Shown here one piece after another: positions 23,816 through 35,120 of a DNA stretch of 64,000 nucleotides. The DNA is from Tretioscincus oriximinensis (taxonomy: Eukaryota; Chordata; Lepidosauria; Squamata; Gymnophthalmidae): positions 311,748-375,747 of the forward strand of contig JAJVDF010000450.1 of NCBI GenBank assembly GCA_022410635.1, given 5' to 3'. Numbering within the stretch: the stretch's first letter is position 1; each line of letters opens with the position of its first letter. Below the pieces are notes generated by a model. It saw only the letters and a list, made by a program, of their open reading frames with translations. It searched no databases and was not told the DNA's origin. Made by a program: the position numbers and the translations under genes.

Positions 23816-24716
23816 AATGTGTGCATAATATTATTTTTTTTTAAAGTTATTTGGTTGGGGCAAACAAATGAAGTCTTTCCTCTGTCTGGGATAAATCTGA
23901 TGTCTTTGTTCACTGGAACAGGATTCATCATTTTGAACATCTCTCCAATGTAGCAAGTGAGGCAGGTTAGGTTGCCCTAGTCTTCCTTTACACTTAACCA
24001 TCAATGCTTAAAGATCACATCATGTAAGTCTAGAGTCACATAGTGGATCTTTCTGTTCTGGGTGTTAAACTCTATTCAGTTGTTACTTATTTATTGCACC
24101 AAAAATGGATACTCTTGGAAAAAACATTTCAAAATAAAGCAATCTAGACCATGCTTTATTCTGTAAATTCCAAGAATGGTGGAATAAGTAAGCAATGTCT
24201 ATTGAGATACTTTTTTGTGTATCTCAGAATAGATATCTACTATCTGGCTGCTGTTGTAGTCTGCACTGGTTTAAAGAATACGGGTTTCAATTCTGCCATT
24301 TGTTCTATTCCTGAATTTTCATGCTCAACTTGTGATGCCTTCTGATGCTCAGCAACTATTGGTTTAGCAGTACGTGCAGCACTGCTTTGTAAGACAAGCT
24401 GAAATAAAAATACGCTTTAGCATCCACTGAAAAGTGCCAGGGAGATTATGCTTTTAATTTGAATTTTCATCAACTCTGGATATTAGTCAGGGCCAAACTT
24501 GCTTCTGCTGGCAGCTATGATGCTTTTGGGACACCATTCCCTATTACAAAAATGGTCCCTGCAAGTGTATCATAAATAAACAGTACAGCCTATGTAAAAT
24601 CACAGTTTAGTTCGATGTAATTGTTGACTGTTGCTTTTAAGGTATCTCCTGCACTGAAGTACAGGGAATGATTGCTGGGAACTGTTCCATTTCCTCTAGT
24701 GTGGAGAATCCTCTAT
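23816..24716. other. Unassigned AT-rich sequence
   Basis: No supported gene or repeat. Confidence 0.4.
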
Positions 24717-24874
24717 TCCAGAGATATCAAAATGGTGGCTCTCCAGATGTTCCTGAACCACAACTCCCAACATTCCATTTGGTTTAGCAGAGTGGACACA
24801 GTGTTGGAAGTGGAATGGAATGTTGAGAGTTGTGGTTCAGGAACATATGGAGGGCCACCAGTTTGATATCTCTG
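24717..24874. mobile_element. Fold-back MITE-like element
   Basis: The left arm (about 24718-24778: ccagagatatcaaaatggtg ... ggttcaggaac-type inner part in complement) pairs with the right arm (about 24815-24873) over roughly 58 bp with few mismatches, around a 36-bp loop. The arm phrase ccacaactcccaacattcc is common in reptile repeats. No matching TSD could be identified, so the superfamily is open. Confidence 0.65.
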
Positions 24875-25540
24875 GTCTACACCATTGGGACCCTAAGCCA
24901 ATGTCACAAATCAAACTGATATAGAAACTTCTCCTGTGTTAGTATTAGGGGACAGCGCACATGCTATGTCTTGAGAGGGAGCAGGATTGTCTGGGACAGA
25001 AAGTCTAATCTCCAATGTATTTGCTCCTTTCTGCTGCTATTTCAGAATGGTTGTGGACTTTTAAGCAGCCCACCTCAAGGTAGTTTAGGAGTGCGAGGGC
25101 ACAGGCAATATACTTGGCAATATAAATGTGAAACTGCTGTGACCAGTCCCTAGCCAAAGTGGGAAAGGGCTCATACTGTTTGTAGACATCACTGGGATTT
25201 GATACCAGAATTGGGTGGTTGTTTCTGGGCATATTATAAACAATAATGGATAGATCTTAATGGACATGCCACGAGGTAGGTTTTTCTTAGCTGTTTCATT
25301 TTGTTTAAAAAAAAATTAAATTTATGTATTTTTTAAAAAAATACTTAATAAAATTTAATTTTATTAGTATTCCCCCCAAAATACATTTATTTAAAAGATA
25401 AAATCAACATTTTGACTTTGACATTAGCAAAATGCTACAAATAAAACAGCAGTGACATTTACATTGATTTGACATTAACATTAACAAAAAAACAAGTACA
25501 AACAATTANGAAATACCATGTTGCATTCATCTTGTCATTC
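24875..25540. other. Unassigned AT-rich sequence
   Basis: Poly-A/T runs at 25300-25380. One unresolved base at 25509. No gene. Confidence 0.4.
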
Positions 25541-25860
25541 ATTCAACAGTATTTCTTCTTCTAGGTTTCAGTGAACTAGCCATATCAATCTAGGTTCAAA
25601 ATACCTAGCAACAGAGTTGGTAGCACCTTAGAAGCTATCAACATAAAGGTATATTTCAAAATAATAGCTACAGTATTTTAGTCTGGTTCAAAAAAAATCT
25701 AGCATGTCTCATAGCACTTTGGAGACTAACAGGAAATAGGATTGATGGCATGAACTTCCATAGATAAGTTACTTGTTCAGATGCTTGAAAACAACTCATG
25801 CTACATATCCAGTTACTTGTTAGTTTCCAAAGTGCCTAAAGTGCTTGTAAGAAAAAGGTA
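25541..25860. mobile_element. Penelope-like terminal-repeat fragments
   Basis: It contains ggtagcaccttagaagc, tagcactttggagactaaca, gatggcatgaacttcc and gttcagatgcttgaaaacaa. These are decayed versions of the PLE terminal sequence seen intact at 43231-43431 and 44520-44582 (tgctac.. gagactaac .. gcataagctttcgtagac). A second, oppositely oriented piece near 25820-25840 suggests the same fold-back form. Confidence 0.5.
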
Positions 25861-26460
25861 GGCAGCAAGAACCTTTGTATACAAGTCCACTTTTTCATGT
25901 GCTAGGAAAAGTTACAATTTAGTCAGATAAGAGTGGAAATCAATATACATATTGGCTAATCTTTCAGCATATTGTGCGGTCCTATTACTTTCAAAATGCA
26001 ATAATCTCAAATATTTTTATGATGCTCCTATTTTTACCGATCTTTCATGAACAAATATTAGTTAACATTTATAAATATTTCTACAGTCTTAAAACTTTTA
26101 TTGATGTTTTTCTGCAAACTAAACTTTGTACATAAATATTCTTAAATTCAGAAAGACTGTGTCAAGCTTAGTTCAGGATCAGCAGTAATCACTGAAGGGT
26201 TTTGTGTTACTGCTTTTAAATACAAACAACGACCTATCATATGTAAATCAAAGTGTTTCCTCATGCTGGGGGCTGAAGGCTGCTGCTACAGCAGTAAAGC
26301 AATATTGCAGATAACACTATTGGCAGGCACTGAAGAAGTGCTGCCTACAGATGTAGTGTTTTGGCTTTTGCCAACAAGAGAAAAAAGCCTCTCTTGTCCT
26401 GAGAGACAGAAATGACTTAGGTTTCCAAGAAAGAAAGAAAAGCAACAAATAAGCTTCATT
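25861..26460. other. Unassigned sequence
   Basis: AT-rich. A small imperfect hairpin near 26320-26345 is noted among the rejected items. Confidence 0.4.
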
Positions 26461-26746
26461 TCCTCTGTCTCCCTCTCGAAAGGCTTCAGAAAAAATCCTG
26501 GGCTGCTTTCACTGAGACAGCAGTGCCACGCTCTTGGGACTGCCTGCCTGAAGTATCAAGATAACCTTATTGAATTGCTTCACCCGCCTTGTTGAACTTG
26601 GCACGTCGGCTAAGTAGATTCTGCTCGGCACTTCTGGGATCCCCACCAAGTACGTTTAGCTTTCGGCACTGACAGGTCGGTAATGGACAAGGAATCTTTG
26701 GCCTCCCTGTCTCTTGGGGATATATGCTGTTTATCTGATTCCCTTC
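26461..26746 (-). promoter_or_regulatory. CpG-bearing unique block with a 59-codon minus open frame
   Basis: Six CpG sites fall within about 130 bp (26590-26690), unlike the CpG-poor flanks, and no repeat family is recognisable. On minus, a frame is open from about 26746 to a stop at 26567-26569. It reads as a non-repetitive sequence with two closely spaced cysteines (PTCQCRKL) and a basic stretch (LLSRRAKFNK). No Met start and only a weak splice acceptor (ataaacag) are visible. It may be a conserved noncoding element, an alternative exon, or chance. I do not recognise the peptide. Confidence 0.25.
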
Positions 26747-26859
26747 CTATTACTATCATTCTTTCAAACTAATTAAAATTTCCTCCTTACCTTGGGCTAA
26801 AATAAATAAATAAATGCCTGAAGGCAATATTTATATCACTAAAATACTGAGGGGATTCA

Positions 26860-27600
26860 TATAATGGTTTTATATCCTTTGCATTACAAGTAGAGAATAT
26901 GCCAAGATTAATTTGGCATTAATCAGTCAAAATGCCAAAAAAGGAGAGAACAAAGCAAAGGAAGAGAGAAAAGGAAAAGCCAGAACATCACGCAAAACAA
27001 AATATATTCCTCTGGGATGGTCTGTGAAATTGCTTGGGTTTGACAAAGCACAATGCAGCTGCCCAGTTATTGATTGAACTTTAATTATATGCTGCCAATT
27101 GTTTTAATTTGCACCTGCATATGAATGATTTTAGAACATAATGAAGAGCAGGACCTTATTTCTGGACAGCATGTGATATTTTAAGTCAAATTAGAGGTGA
27201 AAAGACAGGCACTTGTTTTATACACAAGTCACGCTATGGTTGTTAATACCACAATTCCTACATCTATGAAAGCATTTCAAAAATGTAGAGTGTCAGCAGT
27301 ATTTAAACCATTCAAAAGATTATGAGCAGAATATGCTTTGTTTAAATGTCCCATTTTATATTCAAACAATTATATTTTGCTTTTTAAATTGTCTGCCCAC
27401 ATGTGATGCCATATGGGAATAAATAGTGTTGTATTTATTACTTCTATAAATATTTATAGGCTTTATTGCATGTTTGCAGCCTCTTTCAATGATTTAAGTA
27501 ATAATTGTTTTAAAAAACACATAGTAACATATGAATAATAAGCAGAACTAAATGAAGTCAGTTCAGCAGAGCCTGGTAATATTTGGAGATTAAAAGCCTT
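26860..27600. promoter_or_regulatory. Candidate conserved noncoding block, AT-rich
   Basis: Repeat-free sequence rich in ATTA/TAAT, TTTAT and E-box-like CAGCTG/CATATG-type motifs (caatgcagctgcccag, ttgattgaactttaattata, cacatgtgatgccatatggg). Long homogeneous stretches of this kind are typical of deeply conserved enhancers near developmental genes. Conservation cannot be tested here. Confidence 0.25.
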
Positions 27601-27729
27601 TTTTTCAAAAATAACTTGAATTACTTTTCAAAAGCAAGAACAGATGAGAGATGACAAACCCTAGGGAAAAAGAAGGACTGGCGTTTTTGAAAGGCCTCTC
27701 CCTATGTAGCTATGTGCAAGTTAGTAATG

Positions 27730-27927
27730 TATAGCCAGAAGCTGCCTCCGGGATGGAGCAACAGGTAGTGCCCCTGAAATGCCATTTGCAGGGAGTCGTG
27801 AACAGGTGCCTACTGTTCAGACTGCCCAGGTACATCTGGTGGGCCTCTGTGTGGGACAGAATGCTGGACTAGATGGGCTTTGGCCCGATCCAGTATGGCT
27901 CTTCTTATGTTCTTATGTTCTTAACTG
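27730..27927 (+). mobile_element. CR1-type LINE 3' end, plus orientation
   Basis: It runs from agctgcctccgggatggagc through aatgctggactagatgggc to three copies of the octamer, ending cttatgttcttatgttctt. Only the 3' untranslated region is present. The octamer tail supports the CR1 assignment, since CR1-group LINEs end in 8-bp repeats rather than poly-A. Confidence 0.85.
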
Positions 27928-28469
27928 TAAGGCAGCCTTCCTCTTGTAATTTCAACTCAGCAATCAGCAGATGGAGAGTCAGAGAGCAGAGATATACTCG
28001 AAAACTGCTGAGTCAGGCCCTAACTTATTCCCCTCTACAGGCCACCCCAAGCAACAGCAGCAGTTGATAAAGGCATTCTGATGGTAATGTTACACAACAC
28101 TAGGACCAGAGGGTACTCCTTGGAACTGAAGGTAACATTCTACATACTTGGTAATATTCTACGTGATATAAAAATTTCCAGGAATTAAGAATGATTCTGG
28201 TTAACTTAAAAGGTGAACCTACACAAAGTAAAGTTTTAACTAAGTTTAAGAATGCTTTTGGGATAACTGAGAAGTGTGGAGGCAATCGGTAGTGTGAACA
28301 CAGCATTGAAGTTGCTTGCCTTTACTGATCCATACTGTCCCCCTTAAGAAAAACCATAAGAAGGTTCATGATATCATCTTTTTTGATGCTTTAAATCATT
28401 TCTGTCATTATCTCAAAGATTAATTTCCCATGCAGGAGGCCTAATCTCTTACCAAGTACTTTTGCTTCA
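27928..28469. other. Unassigned sequence
   Basis: No supported gene or repeat. Confidence 0.35.
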
Positions 28470-28712
28470 ATGCCAATCCAGACATCCATCCTAGTACTCA
28501 TTTATACCTTGGTGTCCATAAACCTGTCTAGTCCTGTCATGAAGCTATCCAAGCTATTAACTACCACCTTCTCTTCAGGAAGTAAATTCCACAGACCAAT
28601 GACCCTCTGGATGAAAAAAGTACTTTCCTTTGTCTGTTCTCACTTTTCTGCCCATCAGTTTCAAGGAGTGCCCTCTGGTCCTAGTGTTGTGTGATAGAGA
28701 AAACAGTTGGCT
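28470..28712 (-). pseudogene. CR1 ORF2 C-terminal fragment
   Basis: On minus, the reading runs FSLSHNTRTRGHSLKLMGRK, then VRTDKGKYFF and, after a frame break, the LW..LP..V segment and the LD..MDTKG end. This is the conserved C-terminal patch of CR1/L2-group ORF2 (NTRTRGH..KL...R...RKYFF..RV...WN.LP). It lacks the 3' untranslated region and octamer tail seen in other copies, so it was cut after insertion or is an internal piece. Confidence 0.8.
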
Positions 28713-28878
28713 GGCTGTTCCCTGCAGAAATGCTGAACAGACCATTTTCTCTCCCAAAATACAGTTAGCAAGTGAGACATGTCTACAGGGACTGNTCCAA
28801 ACAAGTAATCCATTCTAAGCCATCTTCTTCAGATGCAGTGACTCACAAGAAGCAGACCTAGTTTGTATTCCACTAGGA

Positions 28879-29517
28879 CAGTCTTTCTCAAAGTGGGTGA
28901 TAACGCCCCCTTGTGGGCGCTGGAGGCCTATAGGGGGGCAGTGAAGGGCACAGAGAAGATTGGGGGGCATTGAAGCTGTTTAGGGGGGCGATGGCTAATT
29001 TAAAAATGTTTTTTTTTGCTTTTAACACAAAAGCCAATCCCGCAATTGTACCCTGGATTGTGGTCCATCATTCAACGATTTTTGATAGCATTCCCATCAT
29101 CGTATTTGTGTGAACGTGGATTTAGTGCTGTGGCAACGTTGCTAACTAAAAAGAGAAATCGGTTGCAGATTACCGAACGCGGTGACTTACGGCTTTTTTT
29201 GAGTAAATTCGAGCCTGATATTAACAAACTTGTTAAAAATCATCAAATTCATCCTTCACATTAAATTAGTTTTAAAATTCAAATTGAAATGTTTGTTTTA
29301 ATAACATGAATAAAAGTTTTCCTAATATTATAAAATGGTGTTTTACATTACCCTCATCAGAAAGTCTTATTTTCACATGACACACATAATTTAATTATTA
29401 AAATAATGACTGCGATTGTGATTCTTAAGATGTAGTAAAGTAAAAAAATTTGGGGGGCGCTAGAAAATAATTAATTCTCGAAGTGGGCGGTAGACAAAAT
29501 AAGTTTGAGAACCTCTG
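28879..29517 (+). mobile_element. hAT element, internally deleted, with perfect 8-bp TSD
   Basis: Termini cagtctttctcaaagtg and, in complement, cagaggttctcaaactt define 639 bp. CACTAGGA is present exactly at 28871-28878 and 29518-29525, the 8-bp TSD expected of hAT transposons. G-rich subterminal regions (taggggggc, ttggggggc) occur at both ends. The interior keeps only the end of the transposase frame. The perfect TSD and clean frame indicate a fairly recent insertion. Confidence 0.9.
29016..29264 (+). pseudogene. hAT transposase C-terminal dimerization region
   Basis: This 82-codon open frame ends in TAA at 29262-29264. The peptide carries the hallmark of the hAT dimerization domain: AFPSSYLCERGFSAV at residues 25-39, then LLTKKRNRLQ (42-51), and a GDLRLFLSKFEPDI stretch (56-69). 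This order (FPSS..ER.FS....L.T..RN.L....GDLRL.L....P.I..L) is typical of ZBED-like vertebrate hAT transposases. The BED finger and the catalytic DDE residues before this point are absent, so it cannot transpose. Start codon 29016 is only the first ATG after the deletion. It lies within an element with intact ends, so it could be mobilised in trans by a full-length relative. Confidence 0.85.
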
Positions 29518-29525
29518 CACTAGGA

Positions 29526-30444
29526 TAAGCTGGGGAAAAAGCATTATCTGATTCCTTTATTCAAAATAAAACTATGATTTATTTCAGAATATGTAACTAT
29601 AGCAGAGTAAAAAGTGATGTCTAGATGCAGCTTCAGTCTATGAAAGCTCACAGCATCAACTTTTTTTCCTTTTTGTCTTTAATGTACTGTGAGACCCCCT
29701 TATTTTCATAGCATCTTATTTTTACTTAGCAAGACAATAAGTAGTTGGAACCAGACAATTTGGCAACTGAGCCTGCCTCTTTCTCAACCAAGAATCTAAG
29801 TTCAGTCCATGGTTACCCAACAATAGGAGCCATTCTTGGGGGACCAAATGTTACACCCCACAGGAGAAAAGGTTTACTGATTCCTGATTGTCTCAAAGTT
29901 CCTTCTCCTTGAGACAGTCAATATTGACTGTCTATGTAAATTGGGTGGTCACTTAGGTACTTAATTTGATAAAACAGCAAAGCATAATTAAAATATAACC
30001 TTTCTCTCCAGAATATCAAAATTCTGGGTGAGAAGATGTGATGCTTGTAAAAACTTTTTCTGAAGCGGTCTCAAATGCCCTGATCCTTCACACTTCTGAG
30101 AGTGTCAGCACTGGAAGATCACCTTGTGTCATCTTAATACCTGAGCAGGTCTGCATTTGAATTACCAGTGGCAGCTCACAGTTCACTGTCATGGGAGTGT
30201 TGAGGAAGAATTGAGGCAATGATTGAAAATGAACCTCTGCTTCCCTAATTTACATGTTGTGCAGTTGATTAAAAGTTTTCATNTGGAGCTTTGCCCTTCT
30301 GTAATGTACCATCTGATCTTCATCTGTAGGCCACTGTAAGTAATCAAGTTCATTGCAAACCTGCTCTCATAAGAAAACATCTCCATTTACTTCCTCCCTT
30401 TTCCTGTATGTCCTTGGTTTTTTTTTAGTATGAGACACATCACT
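29526..30444. other. Unassigned sequence
   Basis: No gene or recognisable repeat. One unresolved base at 30283. Confidence 0.4.
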
Positions 30445-30580
30445 GAAACTATTTCAGAGAAATAGCCGTGTTAGTCTAGTAGAAAGTCCAGCAAAGGAGC
30501 TGGTAGCACTTTGAGACTAACTTGAGAAAAGAGGGTGGCATAAGCTTTCGTAGACACGTCTACTTCTTCAGATGCTAATG
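30445..30580. mobile_element. Penelope-like terminal repeat
   Basis: ttcagagaaatagccgtgtt, agtccagcaaaggagctggt, tttgagactaacttgagaaa and gcataagctttcgtagacac occur in the same order as in the left half of the unit at 43231-43431. The copy stops at the dyad (cttcttcagatgc), so it is one arm rather than a fold-back. Confidence 0.7.
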
Positions 30581-32119
30581 TGAGTTCATTGTTCTTCCCC
30601 ATTCCCTCACCACTTTACTATGTTATTGTGAATCAGTAGAATGCATAATACTAATAAATACATTAAAATTAATAGAACTGTAAGATTTTGGAAAATTAAG
30701 TATATGCTTTAGTATTACTCTAGTAGACAATTCTGCTTCAGGCATATAGTAACATGGTGGTTTTCAATTTTGCATGTGCTCTTCTGAGAGTGCATCCCAT
30801 TGAGTACAATAGAACTTACATCTCAGTAGAAACATGTAGGAATCCTGACTGTTCCATCAATCTTTTGTTCTATGTAGCTCATTAATATACCACTCCTTTT
30901 AAACTATCTCTGAATTTACAAAAGCTGTTCTATGTTGTGTTGTCTAATTTTATTTACTTCACTTGATGTTTTTTAGTGATGACCACTAACATTTCAAGTT
31001 GCTCCCCATCAACTGCCATGTAACCAATATCATTAATAACCAACATATTGATTCCAGTTCAATAAAAACATTTTTAAATCCTGGTACTGCCTTCTCTCTA
31101 AAACCCTTTACATGCTGTCACTGATAATGACCTATGATAAACTTGCATACTTAAGAAAATCACCTTCATTGATGTATAATATCACAACCCTGAAGCAGAA
31201 CATGTCATACATTAGTTATGACTTGTGAAAGTACTTAATTTATTTTTATCTGTCAGCAGTTGCATTTACTTACAAGGGTCATTCAGATAAGTTAATTGGT
31301 AAAGGATTCTAGTACTTATAGAAGTAGAGAAGAGAGTTTATAGAGCTTCTTTCTGTACAATCCATAATTCTAAAAAAATCAGTCATGCTCTCAGTTATTA
31401 ATTTGTTCTCTCACTATTAAAACATTATAAGGCTTTACCACATTTCCTTGCTTTGTAAATGGCTGTGGAACAGCAGGTTGTATAAGATTATAATAACATT
31501 TTCAATTACTGTTCAGTAGCTAGAATGTAAGTCTATCAACTTTTGTTTTGACCATTCTTTCAATTCTTGAAGTTTTCTGTTAAATCTGTAGTAAAACTCA
31601 AGGAACACCAAACTAGGTTAAGAAAGCTGTAATTAAATATTCAAAATTCAGAGAAACCAAAATTGTATTTATTTGTGGGATTAATGTATGAGGTTAAGGC
31701 TGCATGAACTTGCCTAGTAGTTTCATGATATCCATATAGAAGCATTCTCCTTCTGTATCAAATATGAAATGGGTCAAGTTTTCTAAATCAACTTAAAAAT
31801 TAACCAAAAAGTTTTATAAGAAATGGGAAAACTAACATTTGGAGCTAGTTCATGGATCTGGAATACTAGCCTATAATTTTTAATGACCCCCAATCTCAAG
31901 CTTTTTTCTTCACTATCAACGATAACAATAACATTCTAGTCCAATCACACAAAGTGAAAAATATGGCTTTATTTTATTTTCTACCCTTCTTGTCTGTCTT
32001 ATGTTGTTTTAGCTTGCTGTCATGTGATGTAATATTGTGTTTGATACATTTGTACCCAGCATACAGTGCTAGTATAAGATACCACAAAGAACTTGGTTCT
32101 TTTCTTCAGTAGTTCTTTT
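30581..32119. other. Unassigned AT-rich sequence
   Basis: No supported gene or repeat in about 1.5 kb. Confidence 0.4.
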
Positions 32120-32127
32120 GCCTACTG

Positions 32128-32473
32128 CAGTGTGGTCCAACCTTTAGTTACCTAAGGGCCAATCAAACTTTAGTATAGGAATGTGAGGGCCAGAGACATT
32201 CCAGAAAGAAAAACGAGTCATATTTTATTCAAAAACTGTCGGCATATCACTGGCGACCACCCATTGCCTGGAGGGCCCCCACTTCTCGCGTGGATTATAA
32301 CGGTCAAAGAGTGAAGCTTCCATATGGCCAATATAGGGGAAATGAAGATTGTAAGGTGCTTCTTAAAAATGTAAAGCAGTAAGAAGAGTAACAATTTTTT
32401 CCAGATGCAAGGGCCAACAAAAATGAATAGCCGGGCCGCATGCAGCCCATGGCCCGGGGGTTGGACAACGCTG
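32128..32473. mobile_element. Short nonautonomous hAT element with perfect 8-bp TSD
   Basis: Ends cagtgtggtccaaccttt and, in complement, cagcgttgtccaacccc are imperfect terminal inverted repeats. GCCTACTG flanks both sides exactly (32120-32127 and 32474-32481). The 346-bp length, absence of transposase and subterminal gggccgcatgcagcccatgg point to a Charlie-like nonautonomous hAT. The minus frame at 32304-32489 overruns the element boundary and is not a gene. Confidence 0.9.
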
Positions 32474-32481
32474 GCCTACTG

Positions 32482-34104
32482 GAATGCAAATAAAGAATAA
32501 CAGATTTGACATTTGAATAATGTTTGGGGGAACAACATTGTTTGCTGAACCATCAAAATGTTTCTTACATTAAACGATACAAACTTCACCTGTTGTTTTC
32601 TGCACTAGGCCAGGAAGGGCTCTAAGGGGCTTTATATCCATGTGGCAATCTGAGACAGCACAGAATCTGAGGGGCTAAGTAAATCATCCCTGCATAATCA
32701 AAACTGGTCCACTTCATTTCCCTTGATAACTTACTGAGAAGCTAAGACCTATAAATTTTTAAACAGCAACAAATATAATTCAAATTAATAACAAACCACT
32801 GCTGAATATGTAAATATGTGCAGTTCCAGAACATTTGAGACATCTTGCCTGAAATTACTTTAGGTATTTCATTAAAATGTAATTACACATTCTGAAATAC
32901 CTTGCTGTAATTACAAGCTGCATTATTATTAATTAGAAAAGAAGACTGTTTTAAGATGTGTCATGGAAAGAAACAATTATTTGTAACTTATTTTATAATG
33001 CTAAACGGAGAACCATTTTATTTTGACTACTGTTAGTTTGATTTTAGATCTATTTAAATGTTCCAAATTATGATGAATTCATGCACCTAGTCATTCCATG
33101 CAATCTTAACTGTAATTTCCGTCAAGCATTCAGCAAATTTCTTCTGCTGAATAGATAGAACAGGATGCAAAGACAAATACTGGGCAATGTGTTTTATTAT
33201 TTGCCAGAGTGGTGCTGCTACTGTTGTGACATGGTAGGAGTTAGAATTCACTCACCTGGGGCTGTTCCTTAGTGAGAGCCCAAGGCTCCACCACATAAAG
33301 GCACTGTTCCTGAACCAAAAATAATATCTGTGGCTGTCCATGGTGAGGTGGTACAGTATAGACAGCAGCCCAAAACTATTTCTAAACAATGGCAAAGTAA
33401 TCTGTTCACAACAGAGCAAAACCTATCAGAGGCTTTTAAGCCTACTATTAATACTGAAGTTGTTTAGAGGAATTATTCAATCAGCATATGTGGTCCAGTC
33501 ACGTCTGCAACATTATCAAACCATTGCAAGGTGTTTTTGAGATTTATATTTACCAAATCGCCACAATATGAACATTTTGTTTATTGTATTGAATTGGCTA
33601 CTTATCACTACTATAATTCGACTAAGTGTTCATTATGCTTCCCCATATGGAATATCATTCAGGAGTGCTGCTGTTCTTCTGGTATAATAATAGTAATATA
33701 ATCTATTTAAGAATAAAGAGAATTTGTGTGGTCAAAATACACATTTTGATTAGATATTGAACTGCTAATCAGAATATCGGTTAATAATAATTCATCTGTC
33801 AACTTGGCAATTTATTTTGTGTTGTACAGTGTAAGCTATTACTTTGGCCAAGTGGGCAAAAGTAAATTTTCTTGCCCTCCTGCATTGGATTCATGAATAC
33901 TTAAGTCCAATATAAAGACACATCATGCTTATTGTTAGTTTGATTGAAAAACTCACTTATTGATGAATGTTGTAGAATTAATGTATGATCAATTCTTGAA
34001 TAATTATGAAATTTATTTGAAACTTAAGATCTTTTATTGTTACATTCATCATTTTTGGTTGGTAAAAAATATCTATTCCTTAATTTGATTAATATTTGCA
34101 GAAT
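32482..34104. other. Unassigned AT-rich sequence with a candidate conserved block at about 32750-33060
   Basis: The sub-interval 32750-33060 has dense homeodomain-type cores (aatgtaattacacattc, tgctgtaattacaagctg, attattattaattag) without repeats. The rest shows nothing recognisable. Confidence 0.25.
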
Positions 34105-34395
34105 AGAAGAGTTGGTTTTTATACTCCACTTTTCTTATTGTGAAGGGACTGAAAGTGACTTAAGGTTTCATAAGCCACTTTCAGCCCCTTCACGAAACGA
34201 AAAGTGGAGTATAAAAACCAACTCTTCTATGTAACCTTTAGTTATTTTCACAACAGACATTATGGAGTAGGTGGGGCTGAGAGAGCTCCAAAGAACTGTG
34301 ACTAGCCCAAGTTCACCCATCTGGCTCCATGGAGGAGTGCAGAATCAAACCAGGAGATTTCCAGATAAGAATCTGATACTCTGACCGGCAATAGG
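34105..34395 (-). mobile_element. Sauria-type SINE with inverted, duplicated tail
   Basis: From 34235 to 34395 the reversed SINE body is readable (acaacagacattatggagta, ggtggggctgagagag, catggaggagtgcagaatc). Instead of one tail, the 3' end is a palindrome: agagttggtttttatactcc at about 34108 and its complement ending at about 34229, with the inner phrase aaagtggcttatga-like repeated. The tail sequence (gtataaaaaccaactcttct) is the Bov-B-like Sauria ending. Confidence 0.65.
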
Positions 34396-35120
34396 TGACA
34401 GTAATGTAGAATGTGGCCAGAATAAGTGATAGTGATGTAAAATGTGACCACATTGGTGGTTTGTTCAAATGGTCATTCCATGATTAAAGGCAGATTAAAA
34501 TAGAAGTAAATTATAAAATACCATCCATCTTTTTGTTATTTTTATTAGAAACACAGAGTGCTTTGCTAATACTTAGAACTCTATTTTTTATTAATTGGGT
34601 TGGCATTATAGATGCAATCTCCAGGCTACGGGCATTTCTCACGTAGGATGCTCATATGGCTGAAACCATATGAAACATCTCAGAAACAATTTGTTTTATT
34701 GTTGCAATGACATTTTGGACATCTTTCAATGATATGTTCCAATCTATACTTATAGTTTGCATCCAGATTGGCTGAAATTGCATGCTGATTGGCTGAAATT
34801 GTCCACTCTTTGGATGAAATCACCCTGAGTGGGGGGGGGGGGGACACACATGGCATGTGTGTATGAACAAACAGTAATGAAGAGGAAAGGGGAAAGGATT
34901 TGCTAGAGCCTGCTGTTTTATCCAGAGGCAACAGGCTTAATTCCCTGGTATGACAATAAGGCTTCCCTCAGCCTATCTATCTCCCTGTATAATGGCTCCA
35001 GCACACCCCAATTATTTTTGGTGTGGCCACTCATGTGGCCAAGGACTAAGTGAATGGATCAGGGCCACACAACAGTGGTGAAAGTGTTCAGGCAGCACTC
35101 ACACTGCTCCTGTCCAACCT
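34396..35120. other. Unassigned sequence with a G13 run
   Basis: 13 consecutive G at 34831-34843 interrupt AT-rich sequence. A local duplication of attggctgaaatt occurs at about 34768 and 34788. No gene. Confidence 0.4.

Noticed and set aside
23170..23817. Frames of 215 (plus) and 179 (minus) codons
   Set aside because: Same stop-poor GC-rich region open on both strands; no domain, start context or splice signals.
26318..26345. Hairpin ggcaggcact/agtgctgcc as a microRNA precursor
   Set aside because: Stem of about 9 bp with a bulge and a 4-base loop, far too short.
32304..32489. Minus-strand frame near the 32.1-kb hAT
   Set aside because: It crosses the transposon end and TSD into flanking DNA, so it cannot be an element gene.
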